Shown here one piece after another: positions 16,534 through 23,632 of a stretch of 50,291 bases of DNA. Source of the DNA: Mycobacterium asiaticum (GTDB taxonomy: Bacteria > Actinomycetota > Actinomycetes > Mycobacteriales > Mycobacteriaceae); assembly GCF_001673365.1 (NCBI RefSeq), contig NZ_LZLS01000195.1:1-50291 (forward strand), written 5' to 3'. The notes under the pieces are model-generated. The model had not been told where the DNA came from. It was given only the letters and a program-made list of their open reading frames with translations, and did not search any database. Position 1 is the stretch's first letter; each line of letters starts with the position of its first letter. Made by a program: the position numbers and the translations under genes.

Positions 16534-17805
16534 CTACTGGGGTGTGAACGTCAGGTGCAGGTTGTTCAGCCCCCGCAGAATGTAGGTGGGCTCGTAGGTG
16601 AACCGGCGATCGTTCGGCGAACCGTGCTGGGCCTCGTCGAGTTGGATGTCGGCCATCCGGTCCAGGATGCGTTCGATGGAGACGCGGCCCTCCACCCGCG
16701 CGAGCGGCCCGCCCGGGCAGGAGTGCACGCCGCGGGCGAACGCCATGTGCTCGCGCACGTTCTTGCGATCAAGACGGAACTCGTGCGGGTTCTCAAACCG
16801 GCGGGGATCGCGGTTGGCCGCGCCCGGCAACACCATCACCACGGTGCCGGCCGGAATATCGACGCCGCCCACTTGGGTGGCTCGGCGCGCCAGCCGCGAA
16901 TCGCTCTTGACCGGACTGTCCATCCGCAGCGACTCCTCGATGAAGCCCGGGATCAGGCTGCGGTCGTCACGGAGCTGCTGCTGGATCTCGGGCCGGTCGC
17001 CGATCACTTGCAGTGCGGCACTGAGCAATTTGGCCGTGGTCTCCTGTCCGGCTGCGAACAGGAACGTCGCCGAACGAACCACGTCGATCACCTCGGGCGT
17101 CGACCCGTCCGGGTACTTCGCGGTTGCCAGCGCGGTCAGCACGTCGTCGCGCGGCTCCGCGCGTCGGTCCTCGATGTAGAAGGAGAACTTCTCATCGAGC
17201 CACTCCAACGGATTGACTCCCACCGACTCGTGGTCCAGTGCCCCGACCCGCCCCGGCCGATCGGCGCCCAAGACGACACGGAACTCTTTGTGGTCTTCCT
17301 CTGGGACGCCGAGCAGATCGGCAATTACCAACGTGGCAAACGGCTTTGAGTATTCACTGATGAATTCGCACTTTCCGTTGACGAGGAACTCGTCCAGCTG
17401 CCGGTCGGCAAGGCGCCACATGAACTCCTCGTTCTGCTTGAGCCGGCTCGGTGTCAACAGCCTGCTCAAGATCGACCGCGCCCGACTGTGATCGGGCGGG
17501 TCCATGGTGACCATGTGCTCATACATCGGGAACTTCTCCCGATGCTCATCGATCTGTGCGTTGATGTCGTCGCCCTCGGGTTCGAACGGCAGCGGCGGAA
17601 AGGGACCGCCCAGCGCAACGCAGTTGGAGAACGAATCGGTGTCCTTGTAGACCGCGGTGGCCTCCTCGTATCCGGTGACGGCTATGACCCCGTAGTGGGG
17701 TAGCCGCAGCACCGGGTTCTGACTGCGCAGGTAGTCGAAATACGGATGCGGGTCGGGGACCAGTGCGGGGTCGGTGAAGAAGTCGATGGTGTCGAAATTG
17801 CTCAT
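16534..17805 (-). CDS. Cytochrome P450
   Basis: This is a soluble bacterial P450 mono-oxygenase of 423 residues, full length. Landmarks are the I-helix oxygen-binding AAGQETT at 251-257, the K-helix ESLR at 291-294 and the haem loop FARGVHSCPGG with the ligand Cys363. It has the short N terminus of class I enzymes, which need separate ferredoxin and reductase partners; none sits directly beside it. The substrate is unknown, and sterol or fatty-acid-type substrates fit the setting. ATG 17805 has GGGAGG upstream. It is divergent from the TetR gene at 18011, with a TetR-type inverted repeat between them, so that regulator probably controls it. Confidence 0.95.
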   Translation of the reverse strand: MSNFDTIDFFTDPALVPDPHPYFDYLRSQNPVLRLPHYGVIAVTGYEEATAVYKDTDSFSNCVALGGPFPPLPFEPEGDDINAQIDEHREKFPMYEHMVTMDPPDHSRARSILSRLLTPSRLKQNEEFMWRLADRQLDEFLVNGKCEFISEYSKPFATLVIADLLGVPEEDHKEFRVVLGADRPGRVGALDHESVGVNPLEWLDEKFSFYIEDRRAEPRDDVLTALATAKYPDGSTPEVIDVVRSATFLFAAGQETTAKLLSAALQVIGDRPEIQQQLRDDRSLIPGFIEESLRMDSPVKSDSRLARRATQVGGVDIPAGTVVMVLPGAANRDPRRFENPHEFRLDRKNVREHMAFARGVHSCPGGPLARVEGRVSIERILDRMADIQLDEAQHGSPNDRRFTYEPTYILRGLNNLHLTFTPQ

Positions 17806-17890
17806 AGCGTGCGTCCTCCCGAAGCCGGCCCCAAGTGCGGGTTGCCAAATGCTGAGTCGGCGACGAGAGCTGGCGCCGCCAGAATTAATC

Positions 17891-17910
17891 TGCTGAGCAC
17901 TTGCTTAGCA
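17891..17910. promoter_or_regulatory. Inverted repeat between P450 and TetR genes, probable operator
   Basis: TGCTGAGCACTTGCTTAGCA is an inverted repeat of two 8-base arms (TGCTGAGC / GCTTAGCA, one mismatch) around ACTT. Its AGCACTTGCT core resembles operators of other mycobacterial TetR proteins. It lies in the 205-base gap between the divergent P450 (17805) and TetR (18011) genes, just before a TATTGT -10-like box at 17917-17922. It probably binds the adjacent TetR protein. Confidence 0.6.
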
Positions 17911-18010
17911 TGGCAGTATTGTCGTGGTCAAGGTCACACGCAGGGCCGCAAGGTCTCGGGTGGCTACGATCGGCGTGACCGCGAGGCGAGCGCGGAGTAC
18001 GGGGGACGGC

Positions 18011-18712
18011 ATGACATCGGCCCGCAGGATTGGGGCGCCGGACGCGAAGAATCGCGGCTTGCTGCTCGATGCTGCCGAGAAGTTGATGCTCGAGGAGGGC
18101 TATGCCGCGGTGACCTCGCGACGCCTCGCGAACAAAGCCGGGCTCAAGCCGCAACTCGTGCATTACTACTTCCGCACCATGGAAGAGCTGTTCCTGGCCG
18201 TGTTTCGCCGCCGCGCCGAGGAAGGGCTGCAGGCGCAGGCCCGGATTTTGCAATCGCCGCAGCCGCTGTGGGCGTTGTGGCGGTTCGGCACCGATCCGGG
18301 CTTCACCCGGATATCGATGGAATTCATGGCGTTGGCGAACCACCGCAAAGAAATGCGAGCCGAAATCGCTTACTACGCCGAACGTTTCCGCGAGGAACAA
18401 TGCCAAGCCGTCTCGGCGGCGTTGCAGCGCTATTCGGTAGCCGGTGAGGATGTGCCGCCGCTGGTATGGACCGTGCTCATGACGAGTTTGTCGCGGTTTC
18501 TGGTACTCGAACGGGCCCTGGGCATGTCGGGAGGACATGCCGAGACCATGGAGTTCGTCGAAGAGCATCTGCGCCGGCTGGAAGGCGAGCCCCAACCGAT
18601 GACGGACATGCCGTCGGCCTGGGTGGTTCACCAGGTGCGCAGCGAGCAAAGCGCGCCCCGATCTCCGTCCTTGGACACGACAACCGCGCCGTCAACCGAC
18701 ACCGTGCAGTGA
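18011..18712 (+). CDS. TetR-family transcriptional regulator
   Basis: This is a 233-residue TetR repressor. The helix-turn-helix reads NRGLLLDAAEKLMLEEGYAAVTSRRLANKAGLKPQLVHYYF at residues 15-57. The rest is a helical regulatory domain followed by a polar tail rich in Ser, Thr and Pro from about residue 195. ATG 18011 follows GGGGGAC; an upstream in-frame GTG at 17924 would add 29 basic residues and lies too close to the -10-like box. The 3' end overlaps the end of the convergent secreted-protein gene by 85 bases, so the extra tail may be a late extension. It probably regulates the divergent P450. Confidence 0.88.
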   Translation: MTSARRIGAPDAKNRGLLLDAAEKLMLEEGYAAVTSRRLANKAGLKPQLVHYYFRTMEELFLAVFRRRAEEGLQAQARILQSPQPLWALWRFGTDPGFTRISMEFMALANHRKEMRAEIAYYAERFREEQCQAVSAALQRYSVAGEDVPPLVWTVLMTSLSRFLVLERALGMSGGHAETMEFVEEHLRRLEGEPQPMTDMPSAWVVHQVRSEQSAPRSPSLDTTTAPSTDTVQ

Positions 18713-19059
18713 AATCCCGGTGAACCTGGTTGCCGCTGGGTGCTGACGCTGACCATCGCCCAGTGGGCCGGATCCGCCAGCATCACCAGTTGGGACCACG
18801 GCCTTCCCGGCGCGATATCGGCCTGGATATTCGGTGTGAACGTGTACGGGTTGTGGCTGTAGTCGGCAAACACCGCTGGGTCTTGGTCCTGGTAGTAGAT
18901 GTCGGCGTAGACCGGGTTCTTCGCCGTGATGGTGTAGACCACCTGATGCATCGGCGGGTCGTCGGCCTGTGCGCGACCAGGGTTCAGCAGCAGGGCCAGC
19001 GGGAGCGTGAGGGCCGCCCCGGCACGCACGCCCAGTTGCTTTGTTGCGGCGGTCGTCAT
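18628..19059 (-). CDS. MmpS-like secreted protein
   Basis: This is an exported protein of 143 residues. The N terminus is a Sec-type signal (RAGAALTLPLALLLNPGRAQA-DD). The mature domain follows the MmpS plan: VVYTITAKNPVYADIYY near the start, a central PW segment, then FHCTVSVDGAVVVSKDGDRGALC, where the two cysteines bracket a beta hairpin. Classic MmpS proteins keep an uncleaved membrane helix and pair with MmpL transporters; this one looks cleaved and has no MmpL beside it. ATG 19059 has GGAGGAGC upstream and overlaps the stop of the enoyl-CoA hydratase-like gene as ATGA. The 3' end overlaps the convergent TetR gene by 85 bases. Confidence 0.8.
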   Translation of the reverse strand: MTTAATKQLGVRAGAALTLPLALLLNPGRAQADDPPMHQVVYTITAKNPVYADIYYQDQDPAVFADYSHNPYTFTPNIQADIAPGRPWSQLVMLADPAHWAMVSVSTQRQPGSPGFHCTVSVDGAVVVSKDGDRGALCSLRTW

Positions 19060-19826
19060 ATCGCTCCTCCGGCTGCTGGGCGCGGATTGGCTGTGCGGTT
19101 CATGACCCGTTCTGCCGCTTGCCAGTGCGCGTCGCCAACCCACAGCCGTGCAAACGATGCTATCGCCTCATCAGCAGAAACGCCCCCGATTACTCGCTTT
19201 ATCTCGGCCGCTGGACGTCGGGCCAGCGAATTGGCGACCGAGCGCCAGCCCTTGTCGGCCGACTCGAAAGATGCACGCGGTAACACCAAGTCCACCAAGC
19301 CAATTCGTTCGGCCTCGGCGGCCTCGAGTGCGGTTCCCGTGCCCGCCAACAGCAGTGCGCGGCTCTTACCGACCAGCGCTGCCAGCCGTTCGGCGCCGCC
19401 CCAGGCCGGCATGATCTCCAGCTGTACTTGATTGAAGGCGATCTTGATGTCATCGGCGGCCACCCGGATATCGGCGGCGACAGCAACTTCGGCGCCACCT
19501 CCGAACGCGTGGCCGTTCATCGCCGCGATCACCGGAGCCGGGAACGCTGCCAGCCGGTCGCACACCGACCGCATCCGTCGTGCCATCGCCGCGGCGTCCT
19601 GCTCGGTGCGCAATGCGCTCAGCTCTTTGAGATCTCCGCCCGAGACGAAGGCCCGGTCGCCGGCACCCTTGATAACCAGCGCTTGCGCGCCGGCGGCCGC
19701 ATCGATTGCCTCGTCCAGCTGGCCCATGGTCTCTAACGAAATGGCGTTGCGCGCGTGCGGGCGGTCGATGGTCAGGACCGCGACCCCGGTGCCGAACTCG
19801 TCGAACTCCAGGTCGACCATGGTCAT
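19056..19826 (-). CDS. Enoyl-CoA hydratase/isomerase-like protein
   Basis: This is a crotonase-fold protein of 256 residues. The oxyanion-hole strand VSGGDLKE (61-68) and GHAFGGGAEVAVAADIRVA (from 105) are present, and E113 matches the first catalytic Glu. The second catalytic Glu of hydratases (the E of the usual PEIxLG) aligns with Gln133 in FNQVQLEIMP, so full hydratase activity is doubtful and an isomerase or other acyl-CoA role is possible (inference). ATG 19826 has GAGGAG upstream; two other ATG/GTG starts lie close by. The stop overlaps the MmpS-like start by 4 bases, an unusual coupling of a cytosolic enzyme with a secreted protein. Confidence 0.9.
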   Translation of the reverse strand: MTMVDLEFDEFGTGVAVLTIDRPHARNAISLETMGQLDEAIDAAAGAQALVIKGAGDRAFVSGGDLKELSALRTEQDAAAMARRMRSVCDRLAAFPAPVIAAMNGHAFGGGAEVAVAADIRVAADDIKIAFNQVQLEIMPAWGGAERLAALVGKSRALLLAGTGTALEAAEAERIGLVDLVLPRASFESADKGWRSVANSLARRPAAEIKRVIGGVSADEAIASFARLWVGDAHWQAAERVMNRTANPRPAAGGAI

Positions 19827-19919
19827 TTTCTCCTCGGACGAGAACAGCGATATTGGCATTCTCGCTGACGGAGAATAGCATCATCGGTGCAGGTCGCAGA
19901 AGTTGTGTAGGAGGTGCCA

Positions 19920-20360
19920 GTGCGGAACCGAATGTCGGCTGCGACGGCGGCGGTGATGGCGGCAGCGTTCGCAGCGGTCGCGCTCGGCGGTTGCAGTGCG
20001 CCCTCACAGGGGCAACTCGCCAGTACCGCGACGGCGACCGTCAACGGAACCGAGGTGCGCCCCGGTGTCGTCCGGTGCTACCAGCAGGAGTGGTATCGAA
20101 CGATCGCACTCGGCAACGACGAGTCCGGTGCGACCGTCGTCATCGACCAGCGCAAGCATCCGGCCACGACGGTCTCCGTGCGCTTCCACAACTTCGGCGG
20201 TTTCACCGGTACGACGACGGCTGCGCCCGGCGGGGGCGGCGCGGCCGAGACCCGTTTCGATGGCAGCAATTTCTTGATTTCGGGCACGGTCAACGGAGCG
20301 ACGACCGCCAAGCCGACGGAAGCGGTGGCCGCGGACTTCAAGATCAAGGCGACCTGCTGA
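19920..20360 (+). CDS. LpqH (19-kDa antigen)-family lipoprotein
   Basis: This is a surface lipoprotein of 146 residues. The signal ends in a lipobox ALGGC (Cys near residue 25). The mature part keeps the 19-kDa antigen plan: a VVRCYQQEW strand with the first Cys, a central Val/Asn-rich sheet, then DGSNFLISGTVNG and the ending DFKIKATC, which parallels the DGSHYKITGTATG and FEIEVTC segments recalled for LpqH. The two late cysteines should pair. GTG 19920 has TAGGAGG five bases upstream, so it is preferred over GTG 19914. It is divergent from the enoyl-CoA hydratase-like gene, and a strong hairpin follows the stop. Confidence 0.85.
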   Translation: MRNRMSAATAAVMAAAFAAVALGGCSAPSQGQLASTATATVNGTEVRPGVVRCYQQEWYRTIALGNDESGATVVIDQRKHPATTVSVRFHNFGGFTGTTTAAPGGGGAAETRFDGSNFLISGTVNGATTAKPTEAVAADFKIKATC

Positions 20361-20365
20361 ACCGG

Positions 20366-20423
20366 CGAGCAGACGCACAAGTACCTCTTTTCGGATCCGA
20401 ACGGGTGCCTTTGCGTCTGCTCG
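20366..20423. terminator. Hairpin with GCAGACGCAAA-type arms after the lipoprotein gene
   Basis: The left arm CGAGCAGACGCACAAGTACC (20366-20385) and right arm GGTGCCTTTGCGTCTGCTCG (20404-20423) pair over 12 unbroken bases plus further matches, with an 18-base loop. It begins 6 bases after the lipoprotein stop. A related AGACGCAAA hairpin ends the moaE gene at 49181-49227, so this looks like a reused mycobacterial terminator type. There is no long U-tract. Confidence 0.7.
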
Positions 20424-20448
20424 GCGGGCGTTGCTAACGTTCGGGTAA

Positions 20449-20463
20449 GAGAATATGATTCTC
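20449..20463. promoter_or_regulatory. Perfect GAGAAT-ATG-ATTCTC palindrome before the amidohydrolase
   Basis: Bases 20449-20463 are GAGAAT, a 3-base spacer, then ATTCTC, a perfect inverted repeat 23 bases before the amidohydrolase ATG. Related imperfect sites GAGAAT-N3-ATTTCC occur at 23256 and 41714. This is most simply a repressor operator or activator site; no regulator can be assigned from the sequence. Confidence 0.5.
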
Positions 20464-20485
20464 ACTAATTGCGAAGGAGGATTTC

Positions 20486-21676
20486 ATGGGGCAGTTGTCG
20501 CATCGGGAGGACGTGCCGTTTCCGATCTTTGACGCGGATAACCACCTCTACGAGCCGCCGGAGGCGCTCACCCAGTTCCTACCCAAGGAGTACAAGAACC
20601 ACGTCCAGTACGTACAGATCAACGGGCGCACCAAGATCGCCATCCGGGGTCAGATCAGCAACTACATTCCCAACCCCACCTTCGAGGTAGTCGCACGGCC
20701 GGGCGCCTGGGAGGAGTACTTCAAGTACGGCAACCCGGACGGCAAGAGCAAGCGCGAGCTGTTCGGTGAGCCGATGCGCGCGATCCCGGCCTTCTTCGAG
20801 CCCGGACCGCGGCTGGAAAAGATGAACGAGCTGGGTCTGGACCGCACCCTGATGTTCCCGACCCTGGCCAGCCTGCTCGAGGAACGGCTGCGTGACGACC
20901 CGGTCGCCATCCACGTCCTGATCCATGCGCTCAACGAGTGGCTCCATGAGGTGTGGGGCTTCAACTACGAGAACCGCATCTTCACCACGCCGGTCATCAC
21001 CCTGCCGATCGTCGAGAAGGCGATCGAGGAGCTGGAGTGGGCGGTCAAACGTGGTGCCCGCTGCATCCTGGTCCGCCCGGCTCCGGTCCCCGGATTCCGC
21101 GGCCCGCGGTCGTTCGCGGTGCCGGAGTTCGACCCGTTCTGGGAGCGGGTCGTCGAGTACGACCTGCTGGTCGGCATGCACTCCAGTGACAGCGGCTACT
21201 CCCGGTACACCTCGGAGTGGGATGGCGCCGAACAGGAGATGCTGCCGTTCCAGACCAATGCGATGGGCATCCTCAACGAGTGGCGGCCGATCCAGGACGC
21301 GGTGGGCTCTTGGGTCATCCACGGCGCGCTGTACCGCCACCCGAAGCTGAAGGTCGCGATCGTCGAGGCCGGTTCGAAGTGGATGACTCCGTTGCCGGAC
21401 GGCCTGGCCGAGGTATTCCGAAAGGCCCCGGAAGCTTTCCCGAGCGACCCGGTCGAGATGGTCAAGAACCGCATCCACGTCAGCCCGTTCTTCGAGGACG
21501 GCATCGACGACCTGATCAACCTCGTGGGTGTGGACCAGGTGTTGTACGGATCGGACTGGCCGCATCCAGAAGGGTTGGCGGAGCCGACTTTCTACGTCAA
21601 CGCGCTATCGCACCTGTCGGTCGACGACCAGGCAAAGATCATGGGCGGCAACCTCGGCCGCCTCGTCACGGTGTAG
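20486..21676 (+). CDS. Amidohydrolase-family (COG2159-type) metal-dependent hydrolase
   Basis: This is a TIM-barrel amidohydrolase of 396 residues. It begins with the family's FDADNHLYEPP metal-site strand (residues 15-25), with HSSDSGY in the middle, and ends with VLYGSDWPHPEG, which holds the late catalytic Asp. The Amidohydro_2 family includes decarboxylases and C-C bond hydrolases acting on ring-cleavage products. Mycobacterial relatives are often found in lipid or sterol catabolic clusters, and the neighbouring FadD3-like ligase fits that. ATG 20486 has GAAGGAGG upstream. A perfect GAGAAT/ATTCTC palindrome lies just before it, so it is probably individually regulated. Confidence 0.9.
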   Translation: MGQLSHREDVPFPIFDADNHLYEPPEALTQFLPKEYKNHVQYVQINGRTKIAIRGQISNYIPNPTFEVVARPGAWEEYFKYGNPDGKSKRELFGEPMRAIPAFFEPGPRLEKMNELGLDRTLMFPTLASLLEERLRDDPVAIHVLIHALNEWLHEVWGFNYENRIFTTPVITLPIVEKAIEELEWAVKRGARCILVRPAPVPGFRGPRSFAVPEFDPFWERVVEYDLLVGMHSSDSGYSRYTSEWDGAEQEMLPFQTNAMGILNEWRPIQDAVGSWVIHGALYRHPKLKVAIVEAGSKWMTPLPDGLAEVFRKAPEAFPSDPVEMVKNRIHVSPFFEDGIDDLINLVGVDQVLYGSDWPHPEGLAEPTFYVNALSHLSVDDQAKIMGGNLGRLVTV

Positions 21677-21677
21677 A

Positions 21678-21785
21678 GCCCGGTGACGATGCAGACCGGG
21701 CAGCGGTCTGAGGAGGAGGCGGGCAATCGGATCTGGCCCGGTGACGATGCAGACCGCGCAGCGGTCTGAGGAGGAGGCGGGCAAT
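21678..21785. repeat. Tandem pair of MIRU-like 50-bp repeats
   Basis: A 50-base unit occurs at 21678-21727 and 21736-21785 (period 58) with one mismatch. Each starts GCCCGGTGACGATGCAGACC and ends GAGGAGGAGGCGGGCAAT. Within each unit CAGACCG and CGGTCTG form a 7-bp hairpin. The TGACGATGCAGA...GAGGAGGAG pattern resembles the dispersed intergenic MIRU-type repeats of mycobacteria (from memory). The array fills the gap between the amidohydrolase stop and the FadD3-like gene. Confidence 0.9.
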
Positions 21786-21822
21786 TAGGCCTGACCCCCT
21801 CCCGTGGCAAACCATCCCCGAG

Positions 21823-23226
21823 ATGGTCTTGAGCGCGGCGGACCGCTTCGGCGATGCGGAAGCGGTCGTGGACGGTCCGCTGCGCTACACCTTCAACCAG
21901 GTTGTCGATCGAATCCGTTGTGCGGCAGGCGCTTACGCTGGCCTTGGGATCGGCAAGGGCGATCGGGTGGCCATCTGGGCGCCCAACTGCGCCGAGTGGA
22001 TTGTCGCGGCCTTCGGATTGCTCACGGCGGGCGGCGTTTTGGTGCCGGTCAACACCCGCTTCAAACCCGCCGAGGTCGAAGACATCATCGTCCGCAGCGG
22101 GGTGAAGGCTGTCCTGGTCCAGTCGGGGTTCCTGGATCAGGAGTACTCGTCACCCGCCGGGATCCCGCTGATCGACCTCAAATCCGATTTCCTTTCCAGC
22201 GGTTCGCCATTCGAATGCCCGGTGAGTGGCGACGACATCTCCGACATCATCTTCACCTCGGGCACCACGGGACGCCCGAAGGGCGCGATGATGAACCATC
22301 GTCAAACGCTGCGCATGTATGAGGAGTGGGCAACGCTGGCGGACCTGCGCAACGGCGACCGCTACTTGCAGATCAACCCCTATTTCCACACATTCGGGTT
22401 CAAGGCCGGGCTCGTCACGTCCTTCTTGAGGGGCGCGACCATGTTGCCGGCGGCGGTCTTCAATGTGGATACGGTGGTGGATCTTATTGCGCGCGAACGT
22501 GTCACGATGCTGCCCGGCCCGCCAACGCTTTATCACTCGCTGCTGTCGATCCACGACAAGGGCAAGCTGGCGACGCTGCGGGCAGCGGTGACCGGCGCCG
22601 CGGACATTCCGGTCGAACTGGTCCGGCGCATTCATGACGAGCTGCCGTTTCAAACGCTGATGACCGGTTACGGTCTCACCGAAGCGGGCAACGTGACGTT
22701 GTCAAGGCCGGGTGACTCCTTCGAGGACGTGGCCACAACAGCCGGGCTGCCGTGTGCAGATGTTGAGGTGCGGGTCGCTGATGACGGTGAGGTGCTGGTC
22801 CGCGGTTACGGGGTCATGCAGGGCTATCTGGACGATCCGGCCGCGACAGCGGAAGCGATCGACGTCGACGGTTGGCTGCACACCGGAGATCTGGGACGTT
22901 TGGACGACTCGGGGCGGCTGCGCATCGTCGGCCGCAAGAAGGACATGTTCATCGTCGGTGGCTTCAACGCCTACCCGGCCGAGATCGAGGGCTTCCTGCT
23001 GAAGCACCCGGCGGTCGCTCAGGTAGCTGTGATCGGGGTGCCCGACGATCGGCTCGGGCAGGTCGGCAAGGCTTTTGTCGTCAAGAATGGCGCTGTCGGC
23101 GGTGATGAATTGATCGCCTGGTGCCGCGATCAGATGGCCGGATTCAAGGTGCCGCGATCGGTGGAGTTCCTCGAGGCCTTGCCGCTGAACGCGACCGGGA
23201 AGGTGGTCAAAGACCTGCTTCGCTAG
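21823..23226 (+). CDS. FadD3-like acyl-CoA ligase
   Basis: This AMP-forming acyl-CoA synthetase has 467 residues from ATG 21823. The ATP-binding motif FTSGTTGRPKG is at about 144-154. INPYFHTFGFKAG and MLPGPPTLYHSLL follow, then TGYGLTEAGN, the GWLHTGDLG hinge and the C-terminal PLNATGKVVK with its catalytic Lys. These segments match, from memory, those of FadD3, the ligase that activates the steroid-ring propionate HIP. The true substrate is not proven. The frame stays open and family-like upstream (PWQTIPE just before the ATG), so the real start probably lies earlier. No ATG, GTG or TTG exists there; an ATT at 21784 has GAGGAGGAGG upstream. The MIRU-like repeat appears to have altered the 5' end. 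Confidence 0.93.
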   Translation: MVLSAADRFGDAEAVVDGPLRYTFNQVVDRIRCAAGAYAGLGIGKGDRVAIWAPNCAEWIVAAFGLLTAGGVLVPVNTRFKPAEVEDIIVRSGVKAVLVQSGFLDQEYSSPAGIPLIDLKSDFLSSGSPFECPVSGDDISDIIFTSGTTGRPKGAMMNHRQTLRMYEEWATLADLRNGDRYLQINPYFHTFGFKAGLVTSFLRGATMLPAAVFNVDTVVDLIARERVTMLPGPPTLYHSLLSIHDKGKLATLRAAVTGAADIPVELVRRIHDELPFQTLMTGYGLTEAGNVTLSRPGDSFEDVATTAGLPCADVEVRVADDGEVLVRGYGVMQGYLDDPAATAEAIDVDGWLHTGDLGRLDDSGRLRIVGRKKDMFIVGGFNAYPAEIEGFLLKHPAVAQVAVIGVPDDRLGQVGKAFVVKNGAVGGDELIAWCRDQMAGFKVPRSVEFLEALPLNATGKVVKDLLR

Positions 23227-23545
23227 GCCCGGCGCGCCCCGGATATGCCCGAAACGAGAATGTTATTTCCACTGCGTGTGCGCGGTGTCTGGCCGTTGTT
23301 TGCAGCAAGCCGGGGGTCCGATGCGGCAAAGAGTGATAATGTGCCTCTCGGAGGGTTCTCCCGAAGGGAACGGTGCTGCGCGTCCGATATGGTCGCGCGC
23401 TCTCGCCGCTGCCGAGTAGGGTGGCCCACGGCGACGCCCGGCGCATCCCGCGCGGCATCGGAATAAGTGGATAGGTTCGTTCCGATACCGTCGGCGGCAC
23501 AGAGGGTTGTGTCAGCGACGGGTAAGCGGCAGAGGAGTTTGGAGA
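23227..23545. other. 319-base intergenic region with inverted repeats
   Basis: No gene is convincing here. GAGAATGTTATTTCC at 23256-23270 resembles the palindrome at 20449 (6-3-6 layout, second arm imperfect). A short stem-loop built on CGGAG/CTCCCG surrounds 23349-23362. ATCGGAA (23457-23463) and TTCCGAT (23480-23486) are perfect inverted arms 16 bases apart, about 60 bases before the small ORF at 23546. They are candidate operator arms for the Mce-associated operon that follows. No sigma-type promoter is clear. Confidence 0.35.
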
Positions 23546-23632
23546 TTGAGCAACGAGCAGCCTCGTTCTCGAACCGGTGAGCGGAGACTGGGGTCCGCCA
23601 CGATGCTCCGGACACGGTGTTGGTCGCGGTGA
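23546..23632 (+). CDS. Small upstream ORF coupled to the Mce-associated gene
   Basis: This 28-codon ORF starts with TTG 23546, has AGAGGAG 11 bases upstream, and encodes a basic peptide beginning SNEQPRSRTGERRLG. Its TGA (23630-23632) overlaps the GTG 23629 of the next gene as GTGA, the same arrangement used between the real genes of this cluster. It may be a leader peptide that couples translation. It may instead be the original N terminus of the Mce-associated protein separated by a frameshift. There is no homology support. Confidence 0.35.
   Translation: MSNEQPRSRTGERRLGSATMLRTRCWSR

Noticed and set aside
21678..21785. Two repeats considered as attachment sites of a mobile element
   Set aside because: They are adjacent (8 bases apart) with nothing between them and there is no integrase in the window.
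21823..23226. Assignment as FadD16, suggested by the position next to the kdc homologue
   Set aside because: The motifs and segments match what I recall of FadD3 much better, and synteny on this side is already broken by insertions.
23245..23466. A 73-codon plus-strand frame after the FadD3-like gene
   Set aside because: It has no ribosome site, its Arg/Cys composition looks random, and it covers candidate regulatory repeats.
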